Shown here: positions 1 to 10,539 of the stretch, in pieces | Layout of the letters: the number at the start of each line of letters is the position of its first letter | How positions within the stretch are numbered: the first letter of the stretch is position 1 | Assembly: GCF_024700075.1 (NCBI RefSeq) | Contig: NZ_JAJONE010000001.1 | Location: 4,673,001 to 4,737,000, forward strand | From: Hymenobacter sp. J193 | GTDB taxonomy: Bacteria; Bacteroidota; Bacteroidia; Cytophagales; Hymenobacteraceae | DNA: 64,000 nucleotides | Direction: 5' to 3' | Made by a program: the position numbers and the translations under genes | The notes under the pieces: generated by a model | The model's input: only the letters and a program-made list of their open reading frames with translations | Database searches by the model: none | What the model was told of the DNA's origin: nothing

Positions 1-455
1 GAGCGGCCGATGTGTACCGACACGCCGTCTTCGTTGTCAGAGTCTTTTACCGTCACGCCCATGCGGCCCAGCATCACGTCCACGCGGTCGGTTTTGGCGG
101 GCCCTTTGCCGTCCTGGCTGCGCACCGTCACCCGAATCTGCTCGGGGGCATTGGTACCGGGGCGCTCCTTGGCGGGGTAAAATTCCAGCGTCACCTGGTC
201 GGTTTTCGAGTTCTGGCCCACGGCCTCGGCCTGGGTGATGTAGGCATCGAGCAGCAGCATGAGGGAGTCGAGCTTGTAGGTGCGCATCTGGCGCAGCTGC
301 TCCTTGTTTTTTACATAGAGGGTCATGGTGGCCTGGTTCGGCAGCTTCACCATAATCGTGTCGTCGTTGGCGGGGGCCGAAGAGGCGGCCAGGGAGCGGC
401 AGGGAGCCAGCACCGCCAGCAGCAGGAAAGCCAGCAGAGCAGAAAAGCGTTTCAT
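1..455 (-). CDS. Partial secreted protein of unknown function (C-terminus beyond left edge)
   Basis: Open on the minus strand from an ATG at 455 to the window edge, about 151 residues, with no stop seen. Residues 1-24 form a signal peptide (MKRF, then an Ala/Leu core and LAAS). The mature part starts with a beta-rich stretch (TIMVKLPNQATMTLYV) and continues with charged residues and no motif I recognise. It follows the anti-sigma-like gene by 21 bp on the same strand, so it is probably the third gene of a sigma/anti-sigma operon. The envelope location is inferred from the signal peptide only. The family is not recognised. Confidence 0.75.
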   Translation of the reverse strand, partial: MKRFSALLAFLLLAVLAPCRSLAASSAPANDDTIMVKLPNQATMTLYVKNKEQLRQMRTYKLDSLMLLLDAYITQAEAVGQNSKTDQVTLEFYPAKERPGTNAPEQIRVTVRSQDGKGPAKTDRVDVMLGRMGVTVKDSDNEDGVSVHIGR

Positions 456-476
456 AGCTGAAAAGAGAAGAAACTG

Positions 477-1307
477 TTAGAGTTGAATGGTTTTGGAGAG
501 GGTACGACCGGCCACGCGGGCCTGCACCGTCAGGGTTTCCGGCAATCCGGCGTCGGCCAGGCTCACCTGGTCGCCACGCACGGCGTTGCGCACTTGCCGG
601 AGAATGCCTCCCAGCCGCGGCCGACGGTCGGGAGCAGCTGCCGCGAGGGCAACGGGCTTTTCGGCCTGGCGACGCACTTCCACTTCAATCGGGCCGACCG
701 GAGCGGCCGAGGAAGCAGCGGGCGTAGCCGAAGCCACGAAGGTGTTGGTGGATGTTGCGGGGGTAGGCTGGGCCTGAGTGCGCTCCGGTTGCGCAGCGGG
801 CTGCCGAACCACGGCTACATCCGTGAAAGAGCTCTTGGTGGCGGGGTTGGCAGAAGCCTCCGCAGAGCGGGGGCGGGCCGGGCGGGAGGCCGCGGCTACC
901 AGTGCCGGGGCCGAAGCCTGGGGACGGGTTGCAGCGGCTGACCGGGCTTCTGGAGTGGTAGATGCGGGGGCCGGGGAGGGCGTTGCCTGGACAATCATTT
1001 TTTCCTGAGAAACTTCCGGGGCGGGTGCTTCAATAACCGAAGCCGGGGCACTGGCGGGTGTTTGGGTAGCAGCCAGCGGCGTTTCAGAACCCGTGGTGGG
1101 GCTTTGCGGGCCGCGCAGCAGCCAGCCGGCGCCCACCACCAACAGCAGGGCAATAGCGGCGGCCATCGAGTACACCCACATCATCGGGCGCTTTTTCTTT
1201 TCGGGCTGCAGCTCCGCTTCCAGGCGGCTCCAGAGGTCGGCGGGCGGCGTAGGCGCGTGGCCCTGCAGGCGCTGCCGAAACAGCTTATCAATATCTTCCG
1301 GTTGCAT
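477..1307 (-). CDS. Single-pass membrane protein, probable anti-sigma factor
   Basis: The chosen start is MQPEDIDKLF at 1307; an in-frame ATG 17 codons upstream would extend it further into the sigma gene. The first ~45 residues are soluble and helical (DIDKLFRQRL, DLWSRLEAEL). One membrane segment follows at about 48-66 (MAAAIALLLVVGAGWLLRG). After it comes a long Ala/Pro/Thr-rich extracytoplasmic linker and a short C-terminal part ending in TLSKTIQL. This layout, together with a 20-bp overlap with the 3' end of an ECF sigma gene, is typical of Bacteroidota anti-sigma factors that hold the sigma factor at the inner membrane. No zinc-binding (ZAS) motif is visible, so the assignment rests on topology and operon position. 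Confidence 0.7.
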   Translation of the reverse strand: MQPEDIDKLFRQRLQGHAPTPPADLWSRLEAELQPEKKKRPMMWVYSMAAAIALLLVVGAGWLLRGPQSPTTGSETPLAATQTPASAPASVIEAPAPEVSQEKMIVQATPSPAPASTTPEARSAAATRPQASAPALVAAASRPARPRSAEASANPATKSSFTDVAVVRQPAAQPERTQAQPTPATSTNTFVASATPAASSAAPVGPIEVEVRRQAEKPVALAAAAPDRRPRLGGILRQVRNAVRGDQVSLADAGLPETLTVQARVAGRTLSKTIQL

Positions 1308-1866
1308 ACAGTTCTTTCGGTTGGGTGGAGGAAATAGCCACCATGTTGGCGGCGGCAATCCGGCGCTGCAGCATGGCGCGCGCCTTACTAAGCTGCGACT
1401 TGCTGGTGCCCTCCGAAATGCCCAGCAGCTCGCCGATTTCGGGGTGAGAGTAGCCCTCCAGCGCGTAGAGGTTGAACACCGTGCGGTAGCCGGCAGGCAG
1501 GTCAGCCAGCAACGCCAGCATATCGTCGGCGTTGAGTTGGCTTTCGGCTTCGGCGGCCGTGGCCGGCACGTCGTAGGTCAGGTCGTCGATGGCCAGGTGC
1601 AGAGGCTCCTTGCGGCGCAACTGGCCCAGGGCCTCATTCACCATAATGCGGCGAATCCAGCCTTCGAACGAGCCTTCGTGGCGGTACTGCTCCAGGGCCC
1701 GAAACACCTTCACGAAGCCCATCAGCATCACCTCCTCGGCGTCGTCGCGCTGGCGCAGGTACCGCAGGCACACGCCCAGCATCAGGCCCGCAAACCGCTC
1801 GTAGAGCAGTTTCTGGGCGCGGCTGCTGCCCTGGCGGCAGGCGGTTATGAGTTCAACCTCGGTCAC
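1288..1866 (-). CDS. ECF-type RNA polymerase sigma factor
   Basis: A 192-residue protein with the two ECF domains. Region 2 is at about 25-85 (RYLRQRDDAEEVMLMGFVKVF, then FEGWIRRIMVNEAL), where DDAEEV is the helix that contacts core polymerase and the -10 region. Region 4 is at about 120-175 (LPAGYRTVFNLYALEGYSHPEIGELLG, then SKSQLSKAR), the helix-turn-helix that reads the -35 region. The 3' end overlaps the anti-sigma-like gene, so the pair is probably translationally coupled and autoregulated. The target regulon cannot be read from the sequence. The spacer upstream (1867-2295) would hold its promoter. Confidence 0.93.
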   Translation of the reverse strand: MTEVELITACRQGSSRAQKLLYERFAGLMLGVCLRYLRQRDDAEEVMLMGFVKVFRALEQYRHEGSFEGWIRRIMVNEALGQLRRKEPLHLAIDDLTYDVPATAAEAESQLNADDMLALLADLPAGYRTVFNLYALEGYSHPEIGELLGISEGTSKSQLSKARAMLQRRIAAANMVAISSTQPKELYATGRY

Positions 1867-1979
1867 AGCGTAGTAGAGTTTCGGAGCAAATAGCGGGCGT
1901 TTGGCAGGGTAGATGCGGGCCTGGGGCGGACCGTTGCCTGACCAGGAAAAATTAATGTGCGAATGTGCGGGATGTGGAA

Positions 1980-2269
1980 AATGTGCTGCGCTTCGCTAAT
2001 GTGCTGATGGGGAAATATATTTTACTCCTGTGCAAGTAAGGGGGCCTTACATCCAGATTCACAGGTGTATTGTGACAGAAGGTCGAATTCCTTTTTCATT
2101 AAGTGAAGTCACGTTTTTTCAGTCGAAATAAAACGAAAAGCCCTTTCCCGTATGCAACAGGAAAGGGCGTTCTGAAAAAAGTAGTGCCCGGAGTTGAACT
2201 GTACGAATGAAGTCACCCGCACCGAAACATCCTCAACGCATTCTGCACATTAGCGAAGCGCAGCACATT
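1980..2269. repeat. Perfect 25-bp inverted repeat with 240-bp interior
   Basis: Bases 1980-2004 are the exact reverse complement of 2245-2269 (core TGCTGCGCTTCGCTAATGTG). Additional AATGTGC words flank the arms. A related partial copy (GCTAATGTGCC) lies at 27903-27914, so the word seems dispersed. The pattern fits a small non-autonomous mobile element or a REP-type palindrome pair. No clear target duplication was found. Confidence 0.7.
2132..2169 (-). terminator. Rho-independent terminator of the CoA-binding gene
   Basis: GCCCTTTCC (2140-2148) pairs with GGAAAGGGC (2160-2168), with an 11-nt loop. Read on the minus strand, the stem is followed by TTTTCGTTTTATTT. It lies about 130 bp past the stop of the minus-strand gene ending at 2296. 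Confidence 0.7.
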
Positions 2270-2295
2270 CAACCCACATTAGCACATTGTACACA

Positions 2296-2655
2296 TTAGT
2301 ACTGGCCTGCGCTCAGCATCACCAGAGTGCAGGCTTCTTCGGTTTCGATGCCGCGCTGGCGGGCCAGGCGCTCCAGCTCCGGGTTTTCGGTGCCGGGGTT
2401 GAAGATGATGCGCTTGGGGTTGAGGTCGAGGATGTAGTCGTACCAGGCGGGCTGGTTTTGCGGGCCTACGTACAGGGTTACGGTGTCTACATCGGGAGCG
2501 GCGGGCCGGTCGGTTTCAATAGCAAGGCCGGCCACCTGGCCTTTGCGGATGCCCACGGGCACTACTTCGTGGCCGTGGCGTTGCAGGCGGTGTACGGCCT
2601 GGTAGGAGTAGCGGGCCGGATTATCACTCGCCCCGAGAACTAGGGTCTTTTTCAT
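2296..2655 (-). CDS. CoA-binding domain protein (YccU-like)
   Basis: A 119-residue Rossmann-type protein starting MKKTLVLGASDNPARYSY, the glycine/serine-rich nucleotide loop of the CoA_binding_2 family. It continues with HGHEVVPVGIRKG, then DTVTLYVGPQ, and ends with IIFNPGTENPELERLARQRG and EEACTLVML. The order and length match stand-alone CoA-binding proteins, which resemble the N-terminal domain of succinyl-CoA synthetase alpha. Such proteins probably bind CoA or acyl-CoA in the cytoplasm; the physiological role is not established. It is a single gene with its own terminator. The alternative, an NAD-binding Rossmann protein, is less likely given the NPGTEN motif. Confidence 0.88.
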   Translation of the reverse strand: MKKTLVLGASDNPARYSYQAVHRLQRHGHEVVPVGIRKGQVAGLAIETDRPAAPDVDTVTLYVGPQNQPAWYDYILDLNPKRIIFNPGTENPELERLARQRGIETEEACTLVMLSAGQY

Positions 2656-2808
2656 GGCAAAAGGGTGCTTAATGCTTGGTGCCTGGTGCTTGGACTCTCC
2701 AGGAAAAGCGGTTTACAGGACGTATATACGGGCTTCTTCTACAAAAAGCCAGGGGCCCAATAGAGCAGGCTGTATCTGCTAAACAGAAAAACAACGATGC
2801 CCCAAGCC

Positions 2809-4386
2809 CTAGGCACTGCGCACCAAGGCAAAAGCTGCTTCGGCGCACCGCTCCCCGTCCATGGCGGCCGACACGATGCCGCCGGCGTAGCCAGCGCCTT
2901 CGCCGCAGGGAAACAGGCCGCGCACCTCGGGGTGCTGCAGCGTGTCCCGGTCGCGGGGGATGCGGACGGGGGAGGAAGTCCGGCTTTCCACGCCCACAAT
3001 CTGGGCGGCGTTGGTGGCGTAGCCGGGAATCTTCTGGCCGAAATTCTGAAAACCCTGCCGCAGCCGCTCCGCCAGCCCGGTGCCCAGCACCTCGTCCATC
3101 GGCACCGAGACCAGGCCGGGCTGGTAGCTGGTTTCGAGCAGGCTGGCGGACGGTTTCTTTCTGAGGAAGTCGCCCAGCAGCTGGGCGGGGGCCAGCTGGG
3201 TGTTGCCCGCCAGTTGGCAGGCCTGCTGCTCAATCTGCTGCTGCAGGTGCAGCCCGGCAAGCGCCCCATGTTGCTTCAGGTCCATATCTTCCAGCTCAAT
3301 GGCCGTGACGATGCCCGAATTGGCAAAGCGCGAGTCGCGGCGGCTGGGGCTCATGCCGTTCACTACCACCTCGCCGGGAGCGGTGGCCGCCGGCACGATA
3401 AACCCGCCGGGGCACATGCAGAACGAAAACACGCCCCGCTGCCGATTCTGCCACTTCGTCTGGTGCACCAGGGCGTAGGAAGCGGCCGGCAGAGGCCCCC
3501 GCTCCTTCAGGCGGTACTGGGCCTGGTCGATGAGCTGCTGGGGGTGCTCCACGCGTACGCCCAGGGCGAAGGGCTTGGCCTCGATGAGCACACCACGCCG
3601 GTGCAGCAGCTCGTAGATGTCGCGGGCCGAGTGGCCGGTGGCCATAATCACGGCATCGGCCGTTAGCTCCTCGCCGGTGTGGGTGACGACGCCGCGCAGG
3701 TGCTGGCCGGTGAGTACAAGGTCATCCACCCGCGTACCGAAGCGTACCTCGCCGCCGGCCTCTCGCACCGAGTCGCGCAGGGCGGCTACCACGGCGGGCA
3801 GCTTGTTAGTGCCGATGTGGGGGTGCGCATCCACCAGGATGTCGGACGTGGCCCCGTGCTGCACCAGCAAGCGCAGGATGCGCTGCACGTCGCCGCGCTT
3901 GGTGGAGCGGGTGTAGAGCTTGCCATCGGAGTAGGTGCCCGCGCCACCTTCGCCGAAGCAGTAGTTGGAATCGGGGTTCACCACGTGGTCTTTGTTGAGC
4001 GCGGCCAGGTCGCGGCGGCGGGTGCGCACGTCCTTGCCGCGCTCCAGCACCACGGGCTTCAGGCCCAGCTCGATACAGCGCAACGCCGCGAACAGCCCGG
4101 CCGGCCCGGCCCCTACGATGATAACCGAACGGTGCGCCCGGCTTACATCGGGGTAGGTGAACCAGGGGCCGAAAAGGTCGGCGGGCGGGGCGGTGGGGTA
4201 GATGTCGGCGCGCAGGCGCACCAGGGGCTGGCGGCCGCGCGCGTCGATAGAGCGTTTGCGCAGGTGCACAAAGTCGGCGTCGCCGGGTTGGAGGCCGGCC
4301 GCCTGCAGCAGGGCGCGGTAGCGGGCGTATTCGTCGTAGGCTACCGCGGCGGGCAGCAGCACTTCAATCTCGCGGGGAGTGGGCAT
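2809..4386 (-). CDS. FAD-dependent dehydrogenase (COG2509-type)
   Basis: A 525-residue flavoprotein. The N-terminal ~90 residues are a small alpha/beta domain. The dinucleotide-binding loop VIIVGAGPAGLFAALRCIELG starts near residue 89 and ends on a VVLERG strand. The motif CFGEGGAGTYSDGKLYTRS follows at about 140-160; it is diagnostic of this uncharacterised dehydrogenase family. A second FAD contact lies near the C-terminus (LFPCGEGAGYAGGIVSAAMDG). The family is thought to oxidise an unknown substrate with FAD. No electron partner or obvious substrate gene is adjacent. It is transcribed alone, divergently from the GH97 gene. Confidence 0.92.
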   Translation of the reverse strand: MPTPREIEVLLPAAVAYDEYARYRALLQAAGLQPGDADFVHLRKRSIDARGRQPLVRLRADIYPTAPPADLFGPWFTYPDVSRAHRSVIIVGAGPAGLFAALRCIELGLKPVVLERGKDVRTRRRDLAALNKDHVVNPDSNYCFGEGGAGTYSDGKLYTRSTKRGDVQRILRLLVQHGATSDILVDAHPHIGTNKLPAVVAALRDSVREAGGEVRFGTRVDDLVLTGQHLRGVVTHTGEELTADAVIMATGHSARDIYELLHRRGVLIEAKPFALGVRVEHPQQLIDQAQYRLKERGPLPAASYALVHQTKWQNRQRGVFSFCMCPGGFIVPAATAPGEVVVNGMSPSRRDSRFANSGIVTAIELEDMDLKQHGALAGLHLQQQIEQQACQLAGNTQLAPAQLLGDFLRKKPSASLLETSYQPGLVSVPMDEVLGTGLAERLRQGFQNFGQKIPGYATNAAQIVGVESRTSSPVRIPRDRDTLQHPEVRGLFPCGEGAGYAGGIVSAAMDGERCAEAAFALVRSA

Positions 4387-4547
4387 GTCGGAGGGGTGAA
4401 AGGCAGTTATCCTTTAAACCAGGAAATAAACGAACCGCAAAAGTACGAAAACCCGCGGGCCTGATTGGCAGCTGGCTAGCGTGCAGTAAAGGCGTTTGGC
4501 GTCGTATTCTCCCTGAAATCAGTTCGGCAGGAGCTGCGGTTTGCTGT

Positions 4548-4555
4548 TACCTTTG
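4548..4555 (+). promoter_or_regulatory. Bacteroidota -7 box for the GH97 gene
   Basis: TACCTTTG matches the TAnnTTTG -7 consensus and lies 80 bp upstream of the GH97 start, in the divergent spacer with the FAD dehydrogenase gene. The -33 match is weak. Confidence 0.5.
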
Positions 4556-4562
4556 GCCTTGA

Positions 4563-6785
<2,223 letters not shown>

Positions 6786-6804
6786 GTTGTCCGTGTTCAG
6801 TTAC

Positions 6805-6868
6805 CAGTTGTCTGTTGCTAGTTGCCAGTATTACACTTCCGCCACTGGCAACTAGCAACAGACAACTG
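6805..6868. repeat. REP-like hairpin with a perfect 25-bp stem
   Basis: Bases 6805-6829 are the exact reverse complement of 6844-6868, separated by 14 nt. The arms consist of the short words AGTTGTCTGTTGCTAGTTGC. It lies directly after the GH97 stop and before the terminator. Similar word-based hairpins occur at 21853, 49581, 51695 and 58266. Confidence 0.8.
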
Positions 6869-6920
6869 AAAAAAACAGAAAAGCCGCCGGATGCATATCC
6901 GGCGGCTTTTCTGTTTTTTT
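6869..6920. terminator. Bidirectional terminator between convergent genes
   Basis: A very strong stem: AAAAACAGAAAAGCCGCCGG and its complement, with the turn GCAT near 6892-6895. A-rich and T-rich tails on both sides allow termination in both directions. It separates the GH97 gene from the minus-strand gene ending at 6933. Confidence 0.93.
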
Positions 6921-6932
6921 CAGGTACTCGGC

Positions 6933-7247
6933 TTACTCCGCGGGCTTCACTTCGTGGTGGATATTCTGCTTGCGGGGCCAGAACTTCTCCATGGAACTGT
7001 TGAAGGCGCTGAGCACCTGGGCCCGCACTTCGCCTGAGGGGTGGCGCAGCAGCTGAGCCAGCATGTAGCGGTACATTTCGGTGGTGACTTCCAGGCCCCG
7101 GGCGCTTACCAGGCCGTGGTGCAGCAGGTCGCAGTTGGTAGCCATAGAGTTGGCCAGCGAGTCGGTAAGTTCTTCGCGGGCCTTGTCCGCATCTTTAAAG
7201 GATTGTTCCAAACGAGCGTTGAGCCGTTGGTCATGCGGCTGTTCCAT
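6933..7247 (-). CDS. Small helical protein of unknown function
   Basis: About 104 residues from MEQPHDQRL at 7247; an ATG 16 codons upstream is possible but its extra residues look non-coding. It is predicted helical and charged (NARLEQSFKDADKAREELTDSL, then YRYMLAQLLRHPSGEVRAQVLSAFNSS). There is no signal peptide, membrane segment or cysteine motif. It ends with KPAE and shares the bidirectional terminator with GH97. I do not recognise the family. Confidence 0.6.
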   Translation of the reverse strand: MEQPHDQRLNARLEQSFKDADKAREELTDSLANSMATNCDLLHHGLVSARGLEVTTEMYRYMLAQLLRHPSGEVRAQVLSAFNSSMEKFWPRKQNIHHEVKPAE

Positions 7248-7483
7248 ACAGTGAAAGATCGGGAGAAGGGAATATTCAGGGCCTACAACGGGCAATTCAA
7301 CGGTAATGGTTCAATGTAGTAAGGATATATTGCCGATGTGAGCTTGCTTTAGTGTTGATGATGAGAAAGTTAATAGATGTAATTCGTGCCAGCGTTTTGC
7401 CTTTATCTACGTCTGCCCGGTAGCAGTGTAGCTGGCTGACTACCTTGCGGGCCGGGGTATCCGGTCTTATCTTCTGCCAGCCT

Positions 7484-8779
7484 ATGCCTGCTGCTCCCTT
7501 GCTCTCGTCTCGCCTGCGCTCCATCCTGAGTGGCTCCATCGGCAACCTGGTGGAGTGGTACGACTGGTACGTGTATTCGGCTTTTGCCCTGTACTTCGCG
7601 CCGGCTTTTTTCCCGGAGGGCAACCAAACGGCCCAACTGCTGAATACGGCCGCCATCTTCGCCGTGGGCTTTCTGATGCGCCCGCTCGGGGGCTGGCTGC
7701 TGGGCGTGTACGCCGACCGCCACGGCCGCAAAGCCGCCCTGCTGCTCTCGGTGCTGCTTATGTGCGGCGGCTCCCTGCTCATTGCCCTCACGCCCGGCTA
7801 CGCGCAGATAGGGGTGGCCGCGCCGGTGCTGCTGGTGCTGGCCCGGCTGCTGCAGGGCCTGAGCGTAGGCGGGGAGTACGGCACGTCGGCTACTTACCTG
7901 AGCGAAATGGCGGGCGCCCGGCACCGGGGCTTTTTCTCCTCGTTTCAGTATGTGACGCTGCTGGCCGGGCAGCTGCTGGCCCTGCTGGTGCAGCTCGGGC
8001 TGCAGGCTACGCTCACGCCCGCCGAGCTGGGCAGCTGGGGCTGGCGCGTGCCGTTCGTGCTGGGGGCGGCCGCGGCGGTGTCGGCGCTGTACCTGCGGCG
8101 CAACATGGCCGAAACCACCGAGTTTGTGCAGCAGGAAATGGCGGCCCCGGCGGGTGTCGAGTTCAGCAAGATGACGCTGCTGCTGCGCCACCCCCGCGAA
8201 ATTCTGACGGTGGTGGGCCTCACGCTGGGCGGTACACTGGCGTTTTACACCTTTACTACCTACGCGCAAAAATTTCTGGTGAATACGACGGGCTTCAGCA
8301 AGGCCCAGGCCACGCTGGTATCCTTCGGGGCGCTGGCCGTGGCCCTGGTACTGCAGCCGCTGATGGGGGCGGTGTCGGACAAAATCGGGCGGCGGCCGGT
8401 GCTGTTGTTTTTTGGAGTAGGCGCCACGCTGGGCACGGTGCCGCTGCTCACGGCCCTGGGCAGTGCCGCCAGCGTGGGCGCGGCCTTCGGGCTGCTGGTG
8501 CTGGCCCTCACCATCGTGAGTGGCTACACGTCCATCAACGCGGTGGTGAAGGCCGAGCTGTTTCCGACGGAAATCCGGGCCCTGGGCGTGGGGCTGCCGT
8601 ATGCCCTCACGGTGGCGGTGTTCGGCGGCACGGCCGAGTACGTGGCGCTGCTGGCCAAGCAGCAGGGCGTAGAATCGTTGTACTACTGGTACGTGACGGC
8701 CTGCGCGGCTATTTCCCTGCTCGTCTACTGGCGCATGCCTGACACCCAGGCCACTTCGCGCATGGCCGCCGATGCGTGA
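7484..8779 (+). CDS. kgtP: MFS proton symporter, KgtP-like (alpha-ketoglutarate permease family)
   Basis: A 431-residue 12-helix transporter from MPAAPLLSS at 7484, nearly the same length as E. coli KgtP (432). The metabolite:H+ symporter signatures are clear: GNLVEWYDWYVYSAFALYFA near the start, MRPLGGWLLGVYADRHGRK in loop 2-3, and LLQGLSVGGEYGTSATYLSE in helix 4-5. The second half repeats the loop as DKIGRRPVLL. The likely role is proton-coupled uptake of a dicarboxylate such as 2-oxoglutarate across the inner membrane. The substrate is inferred from similarity only; the same family includes proline/betaine (ProP) and citrate carriers. It is a single gene. Confidence 0.88.
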   Translation: MPAAPLLSSRLRSILSGSIGNLVEWYDWYVYSAFALYFAPAFFPEGNQTAQLLNTAAIFAVGFLMRPLGGWLLGVYADRHGRKAALLLSVLLMCGGSLLIALTPGYAQIGVAAPVLLVLARLLQGLSVGGEYGTSATYLSEMAGARHRGFFSSFQYVTLLAGQLLALLVQLGLQATLTPAELGSWGWRVPFVLGAAAAVSALYLRRNMAETTEFVQQEMAAPAGVEFSKMTLLLRHPREILTVVGLTLGGTLAFYTFTTYAQKFLVNTTGFSKAQATLVSFGALAVALVLQPLMGAVSDKIGRRPVLLFFGVGATLGTVPLLTALGSAASVGAAFGLLVLALTIVSGYTSINAVVKAELFPTEIRALGVGLPYALTVAVFGGTAEYVALLAKQQGVESLYYWYVTACAAISLLVYWRMPDTQATSRMAADA

Positions 8780-8862
8780 GGCGTGGGTTTGGCTTCCGCT
8801 GGTGCAACCCACCGCCGCAACCCGTATCTTTTCGCCATTACTTCTTACTAACCCGTTTTGCC

Positions 8863-9414
8863 ATGAAAAATTTCCTTCGCTTCGGGCTGCTGTCCACGCT
8901 TTGGCTGGCCTGCCTGCTGCTGTCGTTTGACAGCTTGGCGCAAGCCAAAAAGCCCGAAGACAAGTCCAAGCGCCCGAGCCCGCCCGCGGCGGCCACGGCC
9001 AAAACTCCGGCCGGCACCATCACCATCGACTACAGCCGCCCATCGGTGAAGGGCCGCAAGGTGTTTGGCGAGCTGGTGCCGCTGGGCCAGGTGTGGCGCA
9101 CCGGGGCTAATGAGGCCACCACGTTCACGGTCGATAAAAACGTGCTGGTGCAGGGCCAGGCACTGCCCGCCGGCAAGTATGCGCTGTTTTCCATTCCCGG
9201 AGAGCAGGAGTGGACCATCATCTTCAACAAAGTACCCGACCAGTGGGGCGCCTACGAATACAAGCAGGACCAGGACGCTCTACGCGTGAAAGTACCCGCC
9301 AAAACCGCCGCTACGCCTACCGAACAGCTCACGTTCCAGGTAAATAAGTCCGGCAAGGTCACGCTGCTCTGGGAAAAGGCCCAGGTAGATTTCGTGGTGA
9401 GTGCGGCCAAGTAG
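8863..9414 (+). CDS. DUF2911 periplasmic protein
   Basis: A 183-residue protein from MKNFLRFG at 8863; the start is fixed by a signal peptide at residues 1-27 (LLSTLWLACLLLSFDSLAQA). The DUF2911 core follows: ITIDYSRPSVKGRKVFGELV, PLGQVWRTGANEATTF, LPAGKYALFSIPGEQEWTII and FNKVPDQWGAYEY. The family is beta-rich, common in Bacteroidota and without a known biochemical role. A longer paralogue lies at 59707-60639. The gene ends just before a bidirectional terminator and follows the permease by 83 bp, so it may share that transcript. Confidence 0.92.
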   Translation: MKNFLRFGLLSTLWLACLLLSFDSLAQAKKPEDKSKRPSPPAAATAKTPAGTITIDYSRPSVKGRKVFGELVPLGQVWRTGANEATTFTVDKNVLVQGQALPAGKYALFSIPGEQEWTIIFNKVPDQWGAYEYKQDQDALRVKVPAKTAATPTEQLTFQVNKSGKVTLLWEKAQVDFVVSAAK

Positions 9415-9431
9415 GCTGCAGGATCAAACCA

Positions 9432-9486
9432 AAAACGCCGGCCCGGGGGCACTTCATCCATGAAGCTGCCCCCGGGCCGGCGTTTT
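9432..9486. terminator. Bidirectional terminator
   Basis: AAAACGCCGGCCCGGGGGCA (9432-9451) pairs perfectly with 9467-9486; the 15-nt loop can itself fold. A/T ends on both sides serve the convergent DUF2911 and TPR genes. Confidence 0.93.
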
Positions 9487-9500
9487 ATTGCTGCATAAGC

Positions 9501-10490
9501 TCAGCGGCAGTTCTCCTTGATCAGCTTGCGGACCTGCTTTTCCGGTGCTGGGTCGAGGCCCCACTGCAGCGCCATGCGCAGACTTTCACACCCGCCGGAT
9601 TGGTCATTCATTTTCAGCTTAAGCTCACCGATAGTGCCAAACAGCGGGGCTTTTTCGCGGGGCGGCACCAGCTTCAGGCAGGATTGCCAGTCGGCAATGG
9701 CGGCGGCATAGTTTTGCTGCTCGGTGTAGGCCAGGGCCCGGTTGGCGTAGGCGCTGATATAGCGCGGGTTCAGCCGGATAGCCTCCGAATAATCGGCAAT
9801 GGCGGCGGGGTAGCGCTTCTGGCCGAAGGAAAGCCAGCCCCGGTTCAGGAAGGAAGTTGAGTCCTGCGGATTAAGCTGCACGGCGCGGGTGAGGTAGGCG
9901 CGGGCTTTGGCGGTGTCCTGCTGCATGTACCAACGGCCCGACCAAGCGTAGGCATAGGAATTGTTGGCATCCAGCCCGAGAATTTTCTCATTGATGGCAA
10001 TTGCCTCGGCATACTCCCGGCGATGAGCGTGCCCGTAGGCCAAGTTACTGTAGTAGCGGATGAGGCTTTGGTTATCTACGTCGTGCCGCTGACCCATTCG
10101 TCGGTATTGTTCAGCCTCCAGTACCCGCTTTTGCTGCTGCAAAAAGGCGCTGAACCCGTAGTACACATCGGCCAGCGTCGAGTCCAGCAGCCAGGCCTGG
10201 TTGAAGCGCTTAATAGCCGTAATAGGATTATTAGCCTGCAAATACCTCCAGCCAAAACCAACATGCATCAGGGCTGTTGCCCGGGCACTGCTGTTGCTAC
10301 GGCGCAATGCATCCTGGATAAACTCTGCGTCAAATGCCAATTGGGCCGCGTTTTTGGGCTGACCGCCAAAGCGGGGCTGCTCGTTGATGGTGCCCGCCGG
10401 CCGGGACAATTGCTCCGGCGTGGGTTGGCGCCGTCCCTGGGCCCGGATTATGCCGGGAAGCAGCAGGCAAAGCAGAAGCAGAATCTTCAT
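9501..10490 (-). CDS. Secreted TPR-repeat protein
   Basis: About 329 residues from MKILLLLCLLLPG at 10490, which gives a clean signal peptide cleaved after RAQ. The mature protein has roughly five to six tetratricopeptide units, with typical helices such as AIAINEKILGLDANNSYAYAWSGRWY, AYLTRAVQLNPQDSTSFLNRGW and AIADYSEAIRLNPRYISAYANRALAY. TPR arrays are protein-binding scaffolds, here on the periplasmic side. The partner is unknown. It is transcribed alone and converges on the DUF2911 gene. Confidence 0.85.
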   Translation of the reverse strand: MKILLLLCLLLPGIIRAQGRRQPTPEQLSRPAGTINEQPRFGGQPKNAAQLAFDAEFIQDALRRSNSSARATALMHVGFGWRYLQANNPITAIKRFNQAWLLDSTLADVYYGFSAFLQQQKRVLEAEQYRRMGQRHDVDNQSLIRYYSNLAYGHAHRREYAEAIAINEKILGLDANNSYAYAWSGRWYMQQDTAKARAYLTRAVQLNPQDSTSFLNRGWLSFGQKRYPAAIADYSEAIRLNPRYISAYANRALAYTEQQNYAAAIADWQSCLKLVPPREKAPLFGTIGELKLKMNDQSGGCESLRMALQWGLDPAPEKQVRKLIKENCR

Positions 10491-10539
10491 GGGAGGACTG
10501 TACAAGCGCTATAACTAATGAAGGCATGAGCCTAACACT

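Larger units (their letters stand above)
1867..2295. other. Gene-free spacer bounded by a 25-bp inverted repeat
   Basis: No convincing open frame is present. The spacer holds a perfect 25-bp inverted repeat (1980-2004 and 2245-2269) and a minus-strand terminator hairpin (2132-2169). On both outer sides there are extra copies of the words AATGTGC and GCACATT (1954-1969 and 2275-2298). It must also contain the promoter of the sigma operon near its left end. Confidence 0.7.

Noticed and set aside
7403..8812. A 469-codon open frame opposite the KgtP-like gene
   Set aside because: Arg/Gln/His-rich translation without motifs; the plus-strand gene has complete transporter signatures.
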